The notes: generated by a model not told the origin, from the sequence alone. Positions 1-9,408 are shown, counted from the first letter of the stretch. The stretch is DNA of 64,000 bases from Parvibaculum sp039680535 (GCF_039680535.1 NZ_JBDKSS010000014.1:186001-250000); one strand, 5' to 3'. Made by a program: numbers and translations.

Positions 1-149
1 GAACCGGTGAGGAAATGGGTCGAGGACCCGTTCCGAAGGCGCGGAATATAGACGCCGACCTCTCACGGGGCAACGCCTCAATCCGACCTTTTTGTTGGTA
101 ATTTCAAGAGCCGCAATAATTCATGTGAACGCGGCGTCTTTCTCGGCGA

Positions 150-620
150 TCAGGCCTCGTCGCCCTCCGACTCCCAGAGCGTTTCGTCGATTTCTTCCTT
201 GAGAACGGTGAGTTCTTCGAGAATCGATTCCAGCGTCTGTTTGGCCGATGCGTCGAGCGCCACGCCGCCTTCCGACGGCTCGTCCTCGCGTTCGCTGCGG
301 CGGACGGCCTCCCGCGCCAGCTCGGCAAGAGACGCGTCGACAGTGCCCTTGCCCGTCTCGCTGACGAACTTCACGCCCTGTTCGCGGAAGACTTTCTGGA
401 CGCCCTTGATCGTGTAGCCGTCGTTATAGAGAAGCGCGCGAACGCCCCGCAGCAGATCAACATCCTCGGGACGATAATAGCGCCGACCGCCGCCGCGCTT
501 CAGCGGCCTGATCTGGTTGAACTTGCTCTCCCAAAATCTCAGGACATGCTGCGGAACGTCCAGTTCTGCAGCGACTTCACTGATGGTCCGGAAAGCATCT
601 GGCGATTTTTGCGTAGACAA
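150..620 (-). CDS. MerR-family transcriptional regulator
   Basis: This is a 156-residue regulator with an N-terminal MerR winged helix: a helix-turn-helix near residues 12-35 containing LDVPQHVLRFWE, then the wing with GGGRRYYRPEDVDLL. After the DNA-binding domain comes a short acidic tail (residues about 95-156, rich in Glu) instead of a recognisable ligand domain, with no metal-binding cysteines. It lies 72 bases downstream of ihfA on the same strand, an arrangement common in alphaproteobacteria, so it may be co-transcribed with the plsX-fabH-ihfA group. No effector can be named. The helix-turn-helix makes the family call secure, but the target genes are unknown. Confidence 0.9.
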   Translation of the reverse strand: MSTQKSPDAFRTISEVAAELDVPQHVLRFWESKFNQIRPLKRGGGRRYYRPEDVDLLRGVRALLYNDGYTIKGVQKVFREQGVKFVSETGKGTVDASLAELAREAVRRSEREDEPSEGGVALDASAKQTLESILEELTVLKEEIDETLWESEGDEA

Positions 621-692
621 AACAAAAGCCTGCTGACGTTCCTCGATCTATTGTCTCAACACCGGGCAGATCGAGAAGGCGCCCCGGGTTGA

Positions 693-1010
693 CTATTCCG
701 CAGCGGCGGACTTGTCGGTCAGGGCCGAGTTGATGTGCTCCTTCAGCACATGGCTCGGCCTGAAGACCAGGACGCGACGCGGCTTGATCGGCACTTCCTC
801 ACCCGTCTTTGGATTTCGGCCCATGCGGCCGCCCTTCTGGCGCACCGAAAACGAACCGAAAGACGACAGCTTTACGGTATCGCCATTGGCGAGGCTGTCC
901 GAGATGTGCTGAAGCACCGACTCAACAAGGTCCGCAGACTCATTGCGCGACAAGCCGACCTGTTGATAGACGGCCTCGCTCAGATGCGCCCGCGTGATGG
1001 TATCCCCCAT
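693..1010 (-). CDS. ihfA: Integration host factor subunit alpha
   Basis: This nucleoid protein bends DNA as a heterodimer with IHF beta, which is not in this window. The HU/IHF fold is clear: an N-terminal helical part beginning MGDTITRAHLSEAVY and a beta arm carrying GRNPKTGEEVPI, whose proline intercalates into DNA in the family. The start was set at the ATG whose first base is 1010, giving 105 residues, the usual IhfA length. The frame is open 27 codons further upstream, but that extension is not family-like. The gene sits between fabH and the merR-type gene on the same strand, the standard alphaproteobacterial context. Confidence 0.95.
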   Translation of the reverse strand: MGDTITRAHLSEAVYQQVGLSRNESADLVESVLQHISDSLANGDTVKLSSFGSFSVRQKGGRMGRNPKTGEEVPIKPRRVLVFRPSHVLKEHINSALTDKSAAAE

Positions 1011-1132
1011 GGCCTCTTCCTCCAATTTCGCCCAAGCGTATTGCGGGCGGAGAAACCCGTCAATATCAATAGGATGGCCCGACTTTCTCACGAACCCCCT
1101 GCGACTTACTCCTTAAGTCCTCGAGCGCCGGA

Positions 1133-2110
1133 TTACCAGCGCAGAAGCACGGAGCCCCAGGTGAATCCGCCGCCCATGGCCTCGAGCAGAACGAGGTTGC
1201 CCGGCTTGATTCGACCGTCCTTGAGAGCCGTATCGAGCGCAAGCGGCACCGACGCGGCTGACGTATTGCCATGCTCGCCAACGGTCATGATGACCTTCTC
1301 AGGCGGCAGGCCGATGCGCTTTGCGGTGCCGTCGAGGATGCGCTTGTTCGCCTGATGGGGAACGAACCAGTCGATATCCGACGCCGTGAGGCCGGTCGCC
1401 GCAAGCGACTCGGTAATCGTATCGGCGATGTTGACGACCGCGTGGCGGAAGACCTCGCGCCCTTCCATGCGGACATGGCCGACGGTTTGCGTCGAGGACG
1501 GGCCGCCGTCGACATAGAGCTTTTCCTTGTAGCGGCCGTCGGAATGCAGATGCGCCGTCAGGATACCCCGGTCGGCATTGGTCCCCTCGCCCTCACCCGC
1601 CTGAACCACCACCGCGCCGGCACCATCGCCAAAGAGCACGCAGGTCGTGCGGTCGTTCCAGTCGAGCAGACGCGAGAAAGTTTCGGCCCCGATCACAAGC
1701 ACGGTCTTCGACTGGCCGGCGCGGATGAAGGTATCGGCAATGGTCAGCGCATAGACGAAGCCGGAGCAGACGGCCTGCACATCGAAAGCGGCGCCGTGAT
1801 GCAGACCGAGTTCGGCCTGCACGGTCACCGCCGTCGCCGGAAACGTGTTGTCCGGCGTCGTCGTGCCCAGGATGATCGTGTCGATCTCCTGTGCGTCAAT
1901 GCCTGCATTGGCGATCGCCGCCCGCGCCGCCTTGAGCGCCATATGGGAGGTCAGTTCGCCATCGGCGGCCAGATGGCGCGCATGAATGCCGGTCCGTTCG
2001 ACGATCCACTCGTCGGATGTATCCACGATCTTGGCGAGATCCTCATTGGTCACCCGTCGCTCCGGCAGATAGCTGCCGCAGCCAATGACCACACTGCGAA
2101 TTGTACTCAC
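1133..2110 (-). CDS. fabH: Beta-ketoacyl-ACP synthase III
   Basis: FabH starts fatty-acid synthesis by condensing acetyl-CoA with malonyl-ACP in the cytoplasm. At 325 residues it has normal length. The catalytic triad is visible: Cys115 in DVQAVCSGF, His in VPHQANKRI, and Asn in GEHGNTSAASVP. Its ATG overlaps the plsX stop by four bases (ATGA), so the two genes are translationally coupled and PlsX is made first. The pairing links initiation of fatty-acid synthesis with delivery of acyl groups to phospholipid. Confidence 0.97.
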   Translation of the reverse strand: MSTIRSVVIGCGSYLPERRVTNEDLAKIVDTSDEWIVERTGIHARHLAADGELTSHMALKAARAAIANAGIDAQEIDTIILGTTTPDNTFPATAVTVQAELGLHHGAAFDVQAVCSGFVYALTIADTFIRAGQSKTVLVIGAETFSRLLDWNDRTTCVLFGDGAGAVVVQAGEGEGTNADRGILTAHLHSDGRYKEKLYVDGGPSSTQTVGHVRMEGREVFRHAVVNIADTITESLAATGLTASDIDWFVPHQANKRILDGTAKRIGLPPEKVIMTVGEHGNTSAASVPLALDTALKDGRIKPGNLVLLEAMGGGFTWGSVLLRW

Positions 2111-3192
2111 GATAAAGCGGCCTCGATTTCTTCGTTATTATTCTGATTGCGGGCACGTCCGGCTGCGGCCTGGAAGCCGCTCAGGGCTTCCATATCGGCC
2201 ACGATCTTCTTCACGAGATCCGCGGAGGCCACGTCGACGGCAACGTCGATCGCCGACGCAAAGCCGAGTGCATCCGTGCCGCCATGGCTCTTTACGACAA
2301 GTCCGTTGAGGCCAAGGAACAGCGCGCCGTTCGATGAGCGTGGATCAAGCTTTTTCGCGAGCACCTTGAACGCGCCCGATGCTAGGACATAGCCGAGCTT
2401 GGACAGCCAGGACCGGCTGATGGCGGCGCGCAGGTAATCCGCGACCTGCCGCGCGGTGCCTTCGGCGGTCTTGAGCGCGATATTGCCGGTGAACCCGTCC
2501 GTCACGATGACGTCGACTGTCCCCTTGCCGAGATCGTCGCCTTCGACAAAGCCATGAAACTGAATCGGCAGCTTCGCCTCGCGCAGCATCTGCGCGGCAT
2601 CCTTCACCTGCTCGGTCCCTTTGACTTCTTCCTCACCGATGTTGAGGAGCCCGACGGTCGGGCGCTCGACACCGAGAATGACGCGCGCATAGGCCTCGCC
2701 CATGACGGCAAACTGCACGAGCTGGAACGCATCGGGGCCGATGGTCGCGCCGACGTCGAGAACCACGCTCTCGCCGCGCATGGTCGGCCACAATGCCGCG
2801 AGCGCCGGGCGCTCGACATGGGGCATTGTCTTCAGGATGACCTTCGACATGGCCATGAGAGCGCCGGTGTTGCCCGCCGAAACGGCCGCCTGCGCCTTGC
2901 CCGTCTTCACCGCGTCGATCGCCAGCCACATGCTGCTCGTCTTGCGGCCACGGCGGAGCGCCTGGCTCGGCTTGTCATCCATCGCAATGGAAACATCGGT
3001 GTGGACGATCTCGCTCACAGCGGTAACGCGCGGGTGTCGGTCGAGCACGGGGCGCATTTTCGCCTCGTCGCCGAAGATCAGGAACCGGACATCCGGATGA
3101 CGGATGGACGCGATGTCGGCGCCGCCGATCACCGTTTCCGGACCATGGTCGCCGCCCATGCCGTCGAGCGCTATCGTGAGTGAACGCGTCAC
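2107..3192 (-). CDS. plsX: Phosphate acyltransferase PlsX
   Basis: PlsX converts acyl-ACP and phosphate to acyl-phosphate, the acyl donor for PlsY in phosphatidic acid synthesis. It is a peripheral membrane enzyme. The 361-residue product begins with IALDGMGGDHGPETVIGG, the hallmark N-terminus of the family, and retains VSAGNTGALMA and VTDGFTGNIALKT. It is followed by fabH with a four-base overlap. About 130 bases separate it from the DUF177 gene upstream; in many relatives rpmF lies near this position, but no rpmF frame is seen here. Confidence 0.97.
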   Translation of the reverse strand: MTRSLTIALDGMGGDHGPETVIGGADIASIRHPDVRFLIFGDEAKMRPVLDRHPRVTAVSEIVHTDVSIAMDDKPSQALRRGRKTSSMWLAIDAVKTGKAQAAVSAGNTGALMAMSKVILKTMPHVERPALAALWPTMRGESVVLDVGATIGPDAFQLVQFAVMGEAYARVILGVERPTVGLLNIGEEEVKGTEQVKDAAQMLREAKLPIQFHGFVEGDDLGKGTVDVIVTDGFTGNIALKTAEGTARQVADYLRAAISRSWLSKLGYVLASGAFKVLAKKLDPRSSNGALFLGLNGLVVKSHGGTDALGFASAIDVAVDVASADLVKKIVADMEALSGFQAAAGRARNQNNNEEIEAALS

Positions 3193-3323
3193 CTGAGCCC
3201 CTTTCCCTTCCCGCCAGAATCCTTGGTGCGATCAGCCTCAATCACTTCCGGCGGCCCGCCCAGAAGATACAAGGTTGATGAGGCCTGACAACTGAGTCTT
3301 GCCCACCTGTCATTATCCCCAAC

Positions 3324-3884
3324 TCAATCTTTTTTCTTGAGTTTTTCGAGTACCGCGAAGGGATTAGGCTTCTTTTCCTCTTCCACCGGCTCGCTCGCCG
3401 GCGCTGCGTCAAGGCTCACGCCCGGCTTGCGCGGATAGGGATCGAGCGCCAGCGCGAGTTGTTCGGCAACCATCTCCCCGACGTCAATATGGCCTGCCTC
3501 GATGGGCTCGGGCGGCTCTTCGCTGTCGGTGTCGATAACGATTTCGCGCTCCGAGCCGGGGCCGCCAGCTGCCTCTTCCAGCATCTCCGCCGGGAGATAA
3601 TGAACCCTGAAGCTTTCGCTGAGCTTCGCCGGAACGGGATCGAGCGTCACTACGCAGGCCTGCACGACATCGGCCTCGAATCGCCCCTCGAGCGCCACAC
3701 CGAGCCTCCGCCAGTGCTTCGCCGTCGCGGTTCCCTTCAGCGATTTGAGTTCGATGAGGTCGAAGCGCCTTGCCAGCGCTTCACGCTCCGCCGGCGTGGC
3801 ATCGAACGCGATTTCGCGCCCCTGTGGCGGAAGGTCGTCGAGGCTCAGGACAATGCTGAATTCGGGGTTGGGCTGCGTAGTCAC
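3324..3884 (-). CDS. YceD/DUF177 family protein
   Basis: This is a 186-residue protein of the DUF177 family, whose E. coli member YceD affects 23S rRNA accumulation. The alphaproteobacterial form shows a basic and acidic mosaic with the typical C-terminal segment NPFAVLEKLKKKD. It has no membrane segments. It begins with GTG, and that start overlaps the stop of the upstream chaperone gene as GTGA, indicating coupling. The position just upstream of plsX is the standard one for this family. The molecular role in this organism is inferred from the family only. Confidence 0.85.
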   Translation of the reverse strand: MTTQPNPEFSIVLSLDDLPPQGREIAFDATPAEREALARRFDLIELKSLKGTATAKHWRRLGVALEGRFEADVVQACVVTLDPVPAKLSESFRVHYLPAEMLEEAAGGPGSEREIVIDTDSEEPPEPIEAGHIDVGEMVAEQLALALDPYPRKPGVSLDAAPASEPVEEEKKPNPFAVLEKLKKKD

Positions 3885-4444
3885 GCGGTCTTGCTTTCCG
3901 TAGATGCGGCGGGCACATCGGCAAAGGAGAGCCGGCCCGCGAGAAGGTCTTCATCGCTCTGGCGTCCAAGCGCCGCGACACAGTTCCGTACATAGAGCGC
4001 CAACGCCGCCACGTCGACCGGCGTCGGCTCCAGCCCGGCAAAGACATTGCGCCGAAGGGCGTCTTGCAGCTGGGCGTCGCCCTCGGCATCCAGGCCCGCA
4101 TCATAGGCGGCCATGCGGCCATAAAAGGCCGATGCAAGCCCCTTGATCTTCTTGCCGACGGAAAGGTCGCTTACGCCCATTTCGCGCAGCGTCTGGTCCA
4201 TATCGTCAAACATGATGTCAAAGACGCGCTGCGCAAGCTCCCTGGCGGGGTCGCCGGCCGCCCTCAGCCGCCGAAGCACCAGAAAAACGTGGAGCGCCAC
4301 CATTTCGAACCGGCCTTCAACCGTGTCCGGCACCCCGGAATGGAGGTAAAAACCCGGCATCCGCGCCTGGCCCACCAGACCCCGGTAGAGCCCGAACGGC
4401 ACTTCATCGCGGTCCGGGCGACCGAAAATCCTTTTCCATATCAT
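3881..4444 (-). CDS. Ubiquinol-cytochrome c chaperone family protein
   Basis: The product (187 residues from the ATG at 4444) matches the ubiquinol-cytochrome c chaperone/CBP3-like family, whose mitochondrial members help assemble the cytochrome bc1 complex. Visible family features are the segments PFGLYRGLVGQARMPGFY, FEMVALHVFLVLRRL and FDDMDQTLREMGVSDLSVG. An upstream GTG would add four residues, but the ATG is preceded by GGAG at good spacing, so the ATG was chosen. The gene heads the run into DUF177 and plsX and is divergent from bamE across about 115 bases. Function here is inferred from the family. Confidence 0.85.
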   Translation of the reverse strand: MIWKRIFGRPDRDEVPFGLYRGLVGQARMPGFYLHSGVPDTVEGRFEMVALHVFLVLRRLRAAGDPARELAQRVFDIMFDDMDQTLREMGVSDLSVGKKIKGLASAFYGRMAAYDAGLDAEGDAQLQDALRRNVFAGLEPTPVDVAALALYVRNCVAALGRQSDEDLLAGRLSFADVPAASTESKTA

Positions 4445-4560
4445 AGCGTACTCCACTGTTCGGGCGCCGGGCCTTCATGTCCCGTACAGAAGCAGATTGA
4501 ATTTACCGAGCGACAAGGGTAGGTCAATCTAACATCTATGGGCCAGGAGGGTTCTCCAAC

Positions 4561-5091
4561 ATGACTTCTCAACGTCCGCGGCGCCGCGCGGGTCTACTGC
4601 TCGCTGTGGCTTGCCTGTCCGCAGTCAGTACCGCTGCGCTTACGGGCTGTTCGCCGGTCGTCGAGCAGCGCGGCTATATCCTCGACGAAAAGAGCCTGAA
4701 GAGAATCAAGCCCCGCCAGACCACCATGGAGCAGGTGAAGGACATCATGGGGTCGCCCTCGACCAGTTCGACGATCGCGAACGGCCCCGGCGGTGAAGCC
4801 TTCTACTACATCAGCAGCAAATTCGAGACGGATGCCTTCTATCCGCCCGAGGAGGTAGACCGCACCGTCGTGGCCGTCTACTTCACGAACGACAATGTCG
4901 TCGATGAGGTCGCCTATTACGGCCTTCAGGATGGTGAGATCGTCGACCTTCAGACACGCACGACGCCGACCCGCGGCAAGGAACTCACCGTTCTCGGGCA
5001 GATCTTCAGCAACCTCGGCCGCTTCAACAAGGCGACCGATTCCAAGAAGAACACGGGCACGGGCCCTGTGCCGGGACGCCCGGGCGGCTGA
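4561..5091 (+). CDS. bamE: Outer membrane assembly lipoprotein BamE
   Basis: BamE is a small accessory lipoprotein of the beta-barrel assembly machine. The 176-residue precursor has a basic N-terminus, a hydrophobic stretch and a lipobox ending ALTGC, giving lipid-modified Cys30. The SmpA/OmlA domain follows: LDEKSLKRIKPRQTTMEQVKDIMGSPS, then FYYISSKFE. A Gly/Pro-rich tail after residue 150 is not part of the core domain. A strong Shine-Dalgarno sequence (CAGGAGGG) precedes the ATG, and an intrinsic terminator lies about 35 bases after the stop. It is transcribed alone, divergent from the bc1 chaperone gene. Confidence 0.95.
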   Translation: MTSQRPRRRAGLLLAVACLSAVSTAALTGCSPVVEQRGYILDEKSLKRIKPRQTTMEQVKDIMGSPSTSSTIANGPGGEAFYYISSKFETDAFYPPEEVDRTVVAVYFTNDNVVDEVAYYGLQDGEIVDLQTRTTPTRGKELTVLGQIFSNLGRFNKATDSKKNTGTGPVPGRPGG

Positions 5092-5126
5092 TCGCCTCCG
5101 ACGGTTCACGCATACGCCAAGGCAAA

Positions 5127-5160
5127 GGGCCCCGCGGTTTCCCGCGGGGCCCTCTTCTTT
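5127..5160 (+). terminator. Intrinsic terminator of bamE
   Basis: An 11-base-pair perfect GC stem (5127-5137 with 5142-5152, loop TTTC) is followed by TCTTCTTTT. It serves bamE and lies between convergent genes. On the other strand it may help end hppA transcription, although the T-run there is poor. Confidence 0.9.
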
Positions 5161-5173
5161 TGGCCTTCGCCGT

Positions 5174-7297
5174 TTAGTGCGCGAGGACGGCGAGCAGCAG
5201 AAGAGCCACGATGTTCGTGATCTTGATCATCGGGTTCACGGCCGGGCCGGCGGTGTCCTTGTAAGGATCGCCCACCGTGTCGCCCGTGACGGCCGCCTTG
5301 TGAGCGTCCGAGCCCTTGCCGCCGTGATGACCGTCTTCAATGTACTTCTTCGCATTGTCCCAGGCGCCGCCGCCCGAGGTCATGGACAGCGCAACGAAGA
5401 GGCCCGTCACGATCACGCCGAGCAGCATCGCGCCGACCGCCGAGAAGGCCTCGGACTTGCCGGCGATCTGCAGCACGACGAAATAGACGACGATCGGAGA
5501 CAGAACCGGAAGCAGCGAAGGAATGATCATTTCCTTGATCGCCGCCTTGGTCAGCATGTCGACCGCGCGCGCATAATTGGGCTTCGAGGTGCCCGCCATG
5601 ATGCCCGGATCGGCCTTGAACTGGCGCCGCACTTCCTCAACGACGGCGCCCGCCGCGCGGCCAACCGCTGTCATGCCCATCGAACCGAAGAGATAGGGCA
5701 GCAGGCCGCCGATGAAGAGGCCCACCACCACATAGGGGTTCGAAAGCGAGAAATCGGGGACGACACCGATGAAGTAAGGATGCGCCTCCGGCGAGGCCGC
5801 GAAGAAGTTCAGGTCCTGCGTATAGGCTGCGAAGAGGACCAGCGCGCCGAGGCCCGCCGAACCGATCGCATAGCCCTTCGTGACCGCCTTCGTCGTGTTG
5901 CCGACCGCGTCGAGCGCGTCGGTCGTCTTGCGGACGTTCGCCGGCAGATCGGCCATTTCGGCGATGCCGCCCGCATTGTCCGTGACCGGACCAAAAGCGT
6001 CGAGCGCAACGACCATGCCCGCAAGCGCAAGCATCGTCGACACGGCGATGGCGATACCGAAGAGGCCCGCCAGATTATAGGTGACCAGAATGCCCGCCAC
6101 GATGGTGAGAGCCGGCAGAGCCGTCGCTTCCATCGAGATGGCGAGACCCTGGATCACGTTGGTGCCGTGGCCGGTGACCGAAGCGGCCGCGACGCTGCGC
6201 ACCGGGCGGAAATTGACGCCCGTGTAATATTCCGTGATCCAGACGATGAGGCCGGTCACGGCAAGACCCGCGACGCCGCAGGCAAAGAGGCTCATGCCCG
6301 AGAAGGTCTGCGTACCCACGGTGAAGGTCGAATCGAAGCCGACGATCTTGTCGGTGACGAACCAGAGCGCGCCGAGCGAAAGGACCGCCGAGGCGATGAA
6401 GCCCTTGTAGAGGGCGTTCATGATGTTGTTGCTCTTGCCGAGCCGGACGAAGAACACGCCGATGATCGAGGTGATGATGCAGGAACCGCCGATGGCCAGC
6501 GGATAGGTCATCATGTCGAGCACGGATGCGCTGGTGCTGCCCGCGAAGAAGATCGAGGCAAGAACCATGGTCGCAACGAGCGTCACCGCATAGGTTTCGA
6601 AAAGGTCGGCCGCCATGCCGGCGCAGTCGCCGACATTGTCGCCGACATTGTCGGCGATCGTGGCCGGGTTGCGCGGATCGTCTTCGGGAATGCCCGCCTC
6701 GACCTTGCCGACGAGATCGCCGCCGACATCCGCACCCTTGGTGAAGATGCCGCCGCCGAGACGCGCGAAGATCGAGATCAGCGAAGCGCCGAAGCCGAGC
6801 GCGACCAGCGCGTCGATCACTTCACGCGAATTGGGTTCGAAGCCGAGATAGGCAGTAAGCACCGCGAAATAGACGGCAACCGACAGAAGCGCGAGACCTG
6901 CGACGAGCATGCCGGTCACGGTGCCTGCGCGGAATGCAATGGAAAGACCTGCTGCGAGGCTCTTGGACGAAGCCTGCGTCGTGCGGACGTTTGCGCGCAC
7001 CGAAACCAGCATGCCGATATAGCCGGCAGCGCCCGAAAGCGTGGCGCCGACAAGGAAGCCAAACCCGACCTTGATCCCCAGAAGCCAGGAGAGCAGACCG
7101 AAGATGACGAGGCCGACAATGCCGATGGTGGTGTATTGCCGGTTCAGATAGGCGCCTGCACCCTCCTGGATCGCCGCGGCGATCTCCTGCATACGCGCGT
7201 TACCGGCATCGGCAGACAGAACAGAACGACCAGCAAATAAGCCGTACAAGATTGCGAGAAAGCCGCAACCTATGATTGACCACAACGCAGTGCTCAT
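5174..7297 (-). CDS. hppA: Membrane proton-pumping pyrophosphatase, K+-independent type
   Basis: This 707-residue integral membrane enzyme couples hydrolysis of pyrophosphate to proton transport. It has many hydrophobic segments and the substrate-site signatures DVGGDLVGKVEAGIPEDDP and NVGDNVGDCAGMAADLFE. In the family, Ala or Lys at one position near the C-terminal third decides potassium dependence. Here the motif reads GNTTKAVTKG, with the Lys found in K+-insensitive proton pumps such as that of Rhodospirillum rubrum. A GGGA Shine-Dalgarno precedes the ATG. The gene stands alone between bamE (convergent) and the end of the thiL operon. Confidence 0.97.
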   Translation of the reverse strand: MSTALWSIIGCGFLAILYGLFAGRSVLSADAGNARMQEIAAAIQEGAGAYLNRQYTTIGIVGLVIFGLLSWLLGIKVGFGFLVGATLSGAAGYIGMLVSVRANVRTTQASSKSLAAGLSIAFRAGTVTGMLVAGLALLSVAVYFAVLTAYLGFEPNSREVIDALVALGFGASLISIFARLGGGIFTKGADVGGDLVGKVEAGIPEDDPRNPATIADNVGDNVGDCAGMAADLFETYAVTLVATMVLASIFFAGSTSASVLDMMTYPLAIGGSCIITSIIGVFFVRLGKSNNIMNALYKGFIASAVLSLGALWFVTDKIVGFDSTFTVGTQTFSGMSLFACGVAGLAVTGLIVWITEYYTGVNFRPVRSVAAASVTGHGTNVIQGLAISMEATALPALTIVAGILVTYNLAGLFGIAIAVSTMLALAGMVVALDAFGPVTDNAGGIAEMADLPANVRKTTDALDAVGNTTKAVTKGYAIGSAGLGALVLFAAYTQDLNFFAASPEAHPYFIGVVPDFSLSNPYVVVGLFIGGLLPYLFGSMGMTAVGRAAGAVVEEVRRQFKADPGIMAGTSKPNYARAVDMLTKAAIKEMIIPSLLPVLSPIVVYFVVLQIAGKSEAFSAVGAMLLGVIVTGLFVALSMTSGGGAWDNAKKYIEDGHHGGKGSDAHKAAVTGDTVGDPYKDTAGPAVNPMIKITNIVALLLLAVLAH

Positions 7298-7459
7298 TGT
7301 TTTTTATTCCCTTTGACTTATGTCACAGGGACTGTCGCCTTCGACCACGTGGCCCGGCGAGTCCTCCCCCTCCAGAACGCAGTAAGTGCGAAAGCATGCC
7401 AATTGCCCGGTTGGAAAGCAACCAAGCGGGCCCACGCCCATTGGACGCAGGGACGGGCG

Positions 7460-8449
7460 TCAAAAATGCTTGAATCCGAGGCGGCCGAAGGTGATCGGGC
7501 TGCCCTGCGAATCAACCGCATTGATGCCCTCCTCCGGACTTACGACCACGCCAATCCGCGTAACGGGCGTACCCGTTTCCCTTGCAGCCGCCTCAATAAG
7601 CGCGGCCTTGGCGGGCGGGGCGGTAAAGAGCAGCTCGTAGTCGTCGCCACCGGTCAATGCCGTTCCGAACCATGATGAATTCGCCTCCACGGCCCGAATG
7701 GCGGCGGGCGAAAGCGGAACAAGGGGCGCCTCGATCCGCGCACCGACGGCCGAGCATTCGCAAAGATGCGTCAGATCGGCCATCAGCCCGTCCGATATGT
7801 CGAGCGACGCGCTAGCCAGACCGATAAGCCGTGGTCCCAAAGCATTGCGCGGATGCGGACATCTATAGCGGTCGACGAGCCACTGGACGTCATCGAGCGC
7901 ACCGCCGAGCTGTCCTTCCGCCGCGGCGAGCCCCAGCGCGCCATCGCCTATCGTGCCCGACACATAAATGTCGTCGCCGACATTCGCTCCCGAGCGGCGC
8001 AACATCCTGCCCCTCGGCACCTCGCCGATCGCAGTCAGCGAGAAGGAGAGCGGCCCCGGCGTCGAAACCGTGTCGCCGCCCCAGAGCGCGATGCCAAATG
8101 ACTGCTGGTCACGGCGCAACCCGTCAGCAAACTCCTCGATCCAGGCAAGCGTCGTGTCAGCCCGCCACGATGTCACGAGAAGATAGCCGCGCGGGCTGGC
8201 GCCCTTGGCTGCGAGATCGGAAAGATTCACCCGGAGCAGCTTCTGCGCGACGCTGCCCGCCGGGTCCGAAGCAAGAAAGTGCACACCTTCGACGATGGCA
8301 TCGACGGTAAGCACCAATTCCATGCCCTCGCCCGGACAGAAGACGGCCGCATCATCGGTCAGGCCGAATGCCCCCGGGGCTTCGGCCGAAAGCGGCGCGA
8401 AGACTTTTGCGATCAGGCTGAATTCGTCAGGACGATCCAGCTGCGGCAT
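7460..8449 (-). CDS. thiL: Thiamine-monophosphate kinase
   Basis: ThiL phosphorylates thiamine monophosphate to thiamine diphosphate. The product shows the AIR-synthase-like fold: EFSLIAKVFAPL, the metal-binding GLTDDAAVF, VDAIVEGVHF, NLSDLAAKGA and later DISDGLMADL with TGGDDYELLF. The ATG at 8449 gives 329 residues beginning MPQLDRPDEF; the frame is open further upstream but only inside nusB. The start overlaps the end of nusB by 23 bases, so translation is probably coupled. It is the last gene of the glyA-nrdR-rib-nusB run. Confidence 0.95.
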   Translation of the reverse strand: MPQLDRPDEFSLIAKVFAPLSAEAPGAFGLTDDAAVFCPGEGMELVLTVDAIVEGVHFLASDPAGSVAQKLLRVNLSDLAAKGASPRGYLLVTSWRADTTLAWIEEFADGLRRDQQSFGIALWGGDTVSTPGPLSFSLTAIGEVPRGRMLRRSGANVGDDIYVSGTIGDGALGLAAAEGQLGGALDDVQWLVDRYRCPHPRNALGPRLIGLASASLDISDGLMADLTHLCECSAVGARIEAPLVPLSPAAIRAVEANSSWFGTALTGGDDYELLFTAPPAKAALIEAAARETGTPVTRIGVVVSPEEGINAVDSQGSPITFGRLGFKHF

Positions 8450-8945
8450 TGCCCGCACCACCCGGCTTGCGCTGGTTCGCACCCAGCCTGTCGAGCACGG
8501 CATTGACGACGCCCGGCTCGTCGCCTTCGAAGAAAGCATGCGCGACATCGACATATTCGTTGATGACGACCTTCACCGGCACGTCCTTGCAGCGGCGCAG
8601 CTCATAGGTGCCCGCACGAAGGATGGCGCGAAGCGTCGAGTCGATACGCGTCAGCGACCAGTTCTTGGCCAGCGCGCCGTTGATCGCGAGGTCGATATCG
8701 CGCTGCTCGCGCACGACGCCGCGAATGATGTCCTCGAAATGGGCTTCGTCTGCGTGCGGGTAAATCTCGCCTTCGATCTCATGCCCGAAACGGTGATGCA
8801 CGAACTCGTCGACGATATCGTCAAGCTGCGTGCCCGCGACGTCCATCTGATATAGCGCCTGCACCGCACCGAGGCGGGCAGCGCTGCGCGCATTGTTGCC
8901 GGGATTTTTTCCACCCGGAACGGGCGGCTCCGCCGAAGCCATCAT
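8427..8945 (-). CDS. nusB: Transcription antitermination factor NusB
   Basis: NusB binds boxA RNA together with S10 and takes part in rRNA antitermination. The 172-residue protein has the all-helical NusB pattern: RSAARLGAVQALYQMD near the N-terminus, then STLRAILRAGTYELR and VVINEYVDVAHAFF. Flexible Gly/Pro/Asn-rich ends flank the core. It lies four bases after ribH and overlaps thiL, the widespread ribH-nusB linkage. Confidence 0.96.
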   Translation of the reverse strand: MMASAEPPVPGGKNPGNNARSAARLGAVQALYQMDVAGTQLDDIVDEFVHHRFGHEIEGEIYPHADEAHFEDIIRGVVREQRDIDLAINGALAKNWSLTRIDSTLRAILRAGTYELRRCKDVPVKVVINEYVDVAHAFFEGDEPGVVNAVLDRLGANQRKPGGAGNAAAGSS

Positions 8946-8949
8946 TTGG

Positions 8950-9408
8950 TCATGCGCCCAGTTTACGCTTGAGATCGATCATATCGAGGCAGGCCCGCGC
9001 AGCGCCGCCGCCCTTGTTCTTTTCGGTCACCCGGACGCGGGCCAGCGCCTGCGCCTCGTTCTCCACGGTCTGGATTCCGTTGCCAAGCGCCAGAGAGCGT
9101 TCGACCGACAGGTCCATCAGCGCGCGCGCCGACTCGTTGGAAACGATATCATAATGCGTGGTCTCGCCGCGAATGACGCAACCGAGCACGACGAAGCCGT
9201 CGATCCGGCGCGACGCCGCGCCATGTGCCATCGCGTCGAGCGCGAATTTGACCGCCGCCGGAATCTCGAGAACACCCGGCACGGACACCCGCTCCCAGGT
9301 CGCGCCGCGCGCTTCGATTTCCGCGACCGCTCCGCGCGCCAGCTCGTCCGCGAGATGTTCGTAGAAGCGTGCCTCGATGATGAGGATATGAGCCTTGGTC
9401 GTCGTCAA
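8950..9408 (-). CDS. ribH: 6,7-dimethyl-8-ribityllumazine synthase
   Basis: RibH condenses 5-amino-6-ribitylaminouracil with dihydroxybutanone phosphate, the penultimate step of riboflavin synthesis. The 152-residue product contains ARFYEHLADEL, SVPGVLEIPAAVKF, VVLGCVIRGETTHYDIV (with the active-site His) and NGIQTVENEAQA. Its ATG overlaps the ribB stop by four bases, so it is coupled to the enzyme that makes its second substrate. Confidence 0.97.
   Translation of the reverse strand: MTTTKAHILIIEARFYEHLADELARGAVAEIEARGATWERVSVPGVLEIPAAVKFALDAMAHGAASRRIDGFVVLGCVIRGETTHYDIVSNESARALMDLSVERSLALGNGIQTVENEAQALARVRVTEKNKGGGAARACLDMIDLKRKLGA

Noticed and set aside
4895..7240. A 781-residue open frame on the plus strand across hppA
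   Set aside because: It is antisense to hppA, extremely rich in Arg, Asp and His, has no family features, and arises from the GC-rich codon use of the real gene.
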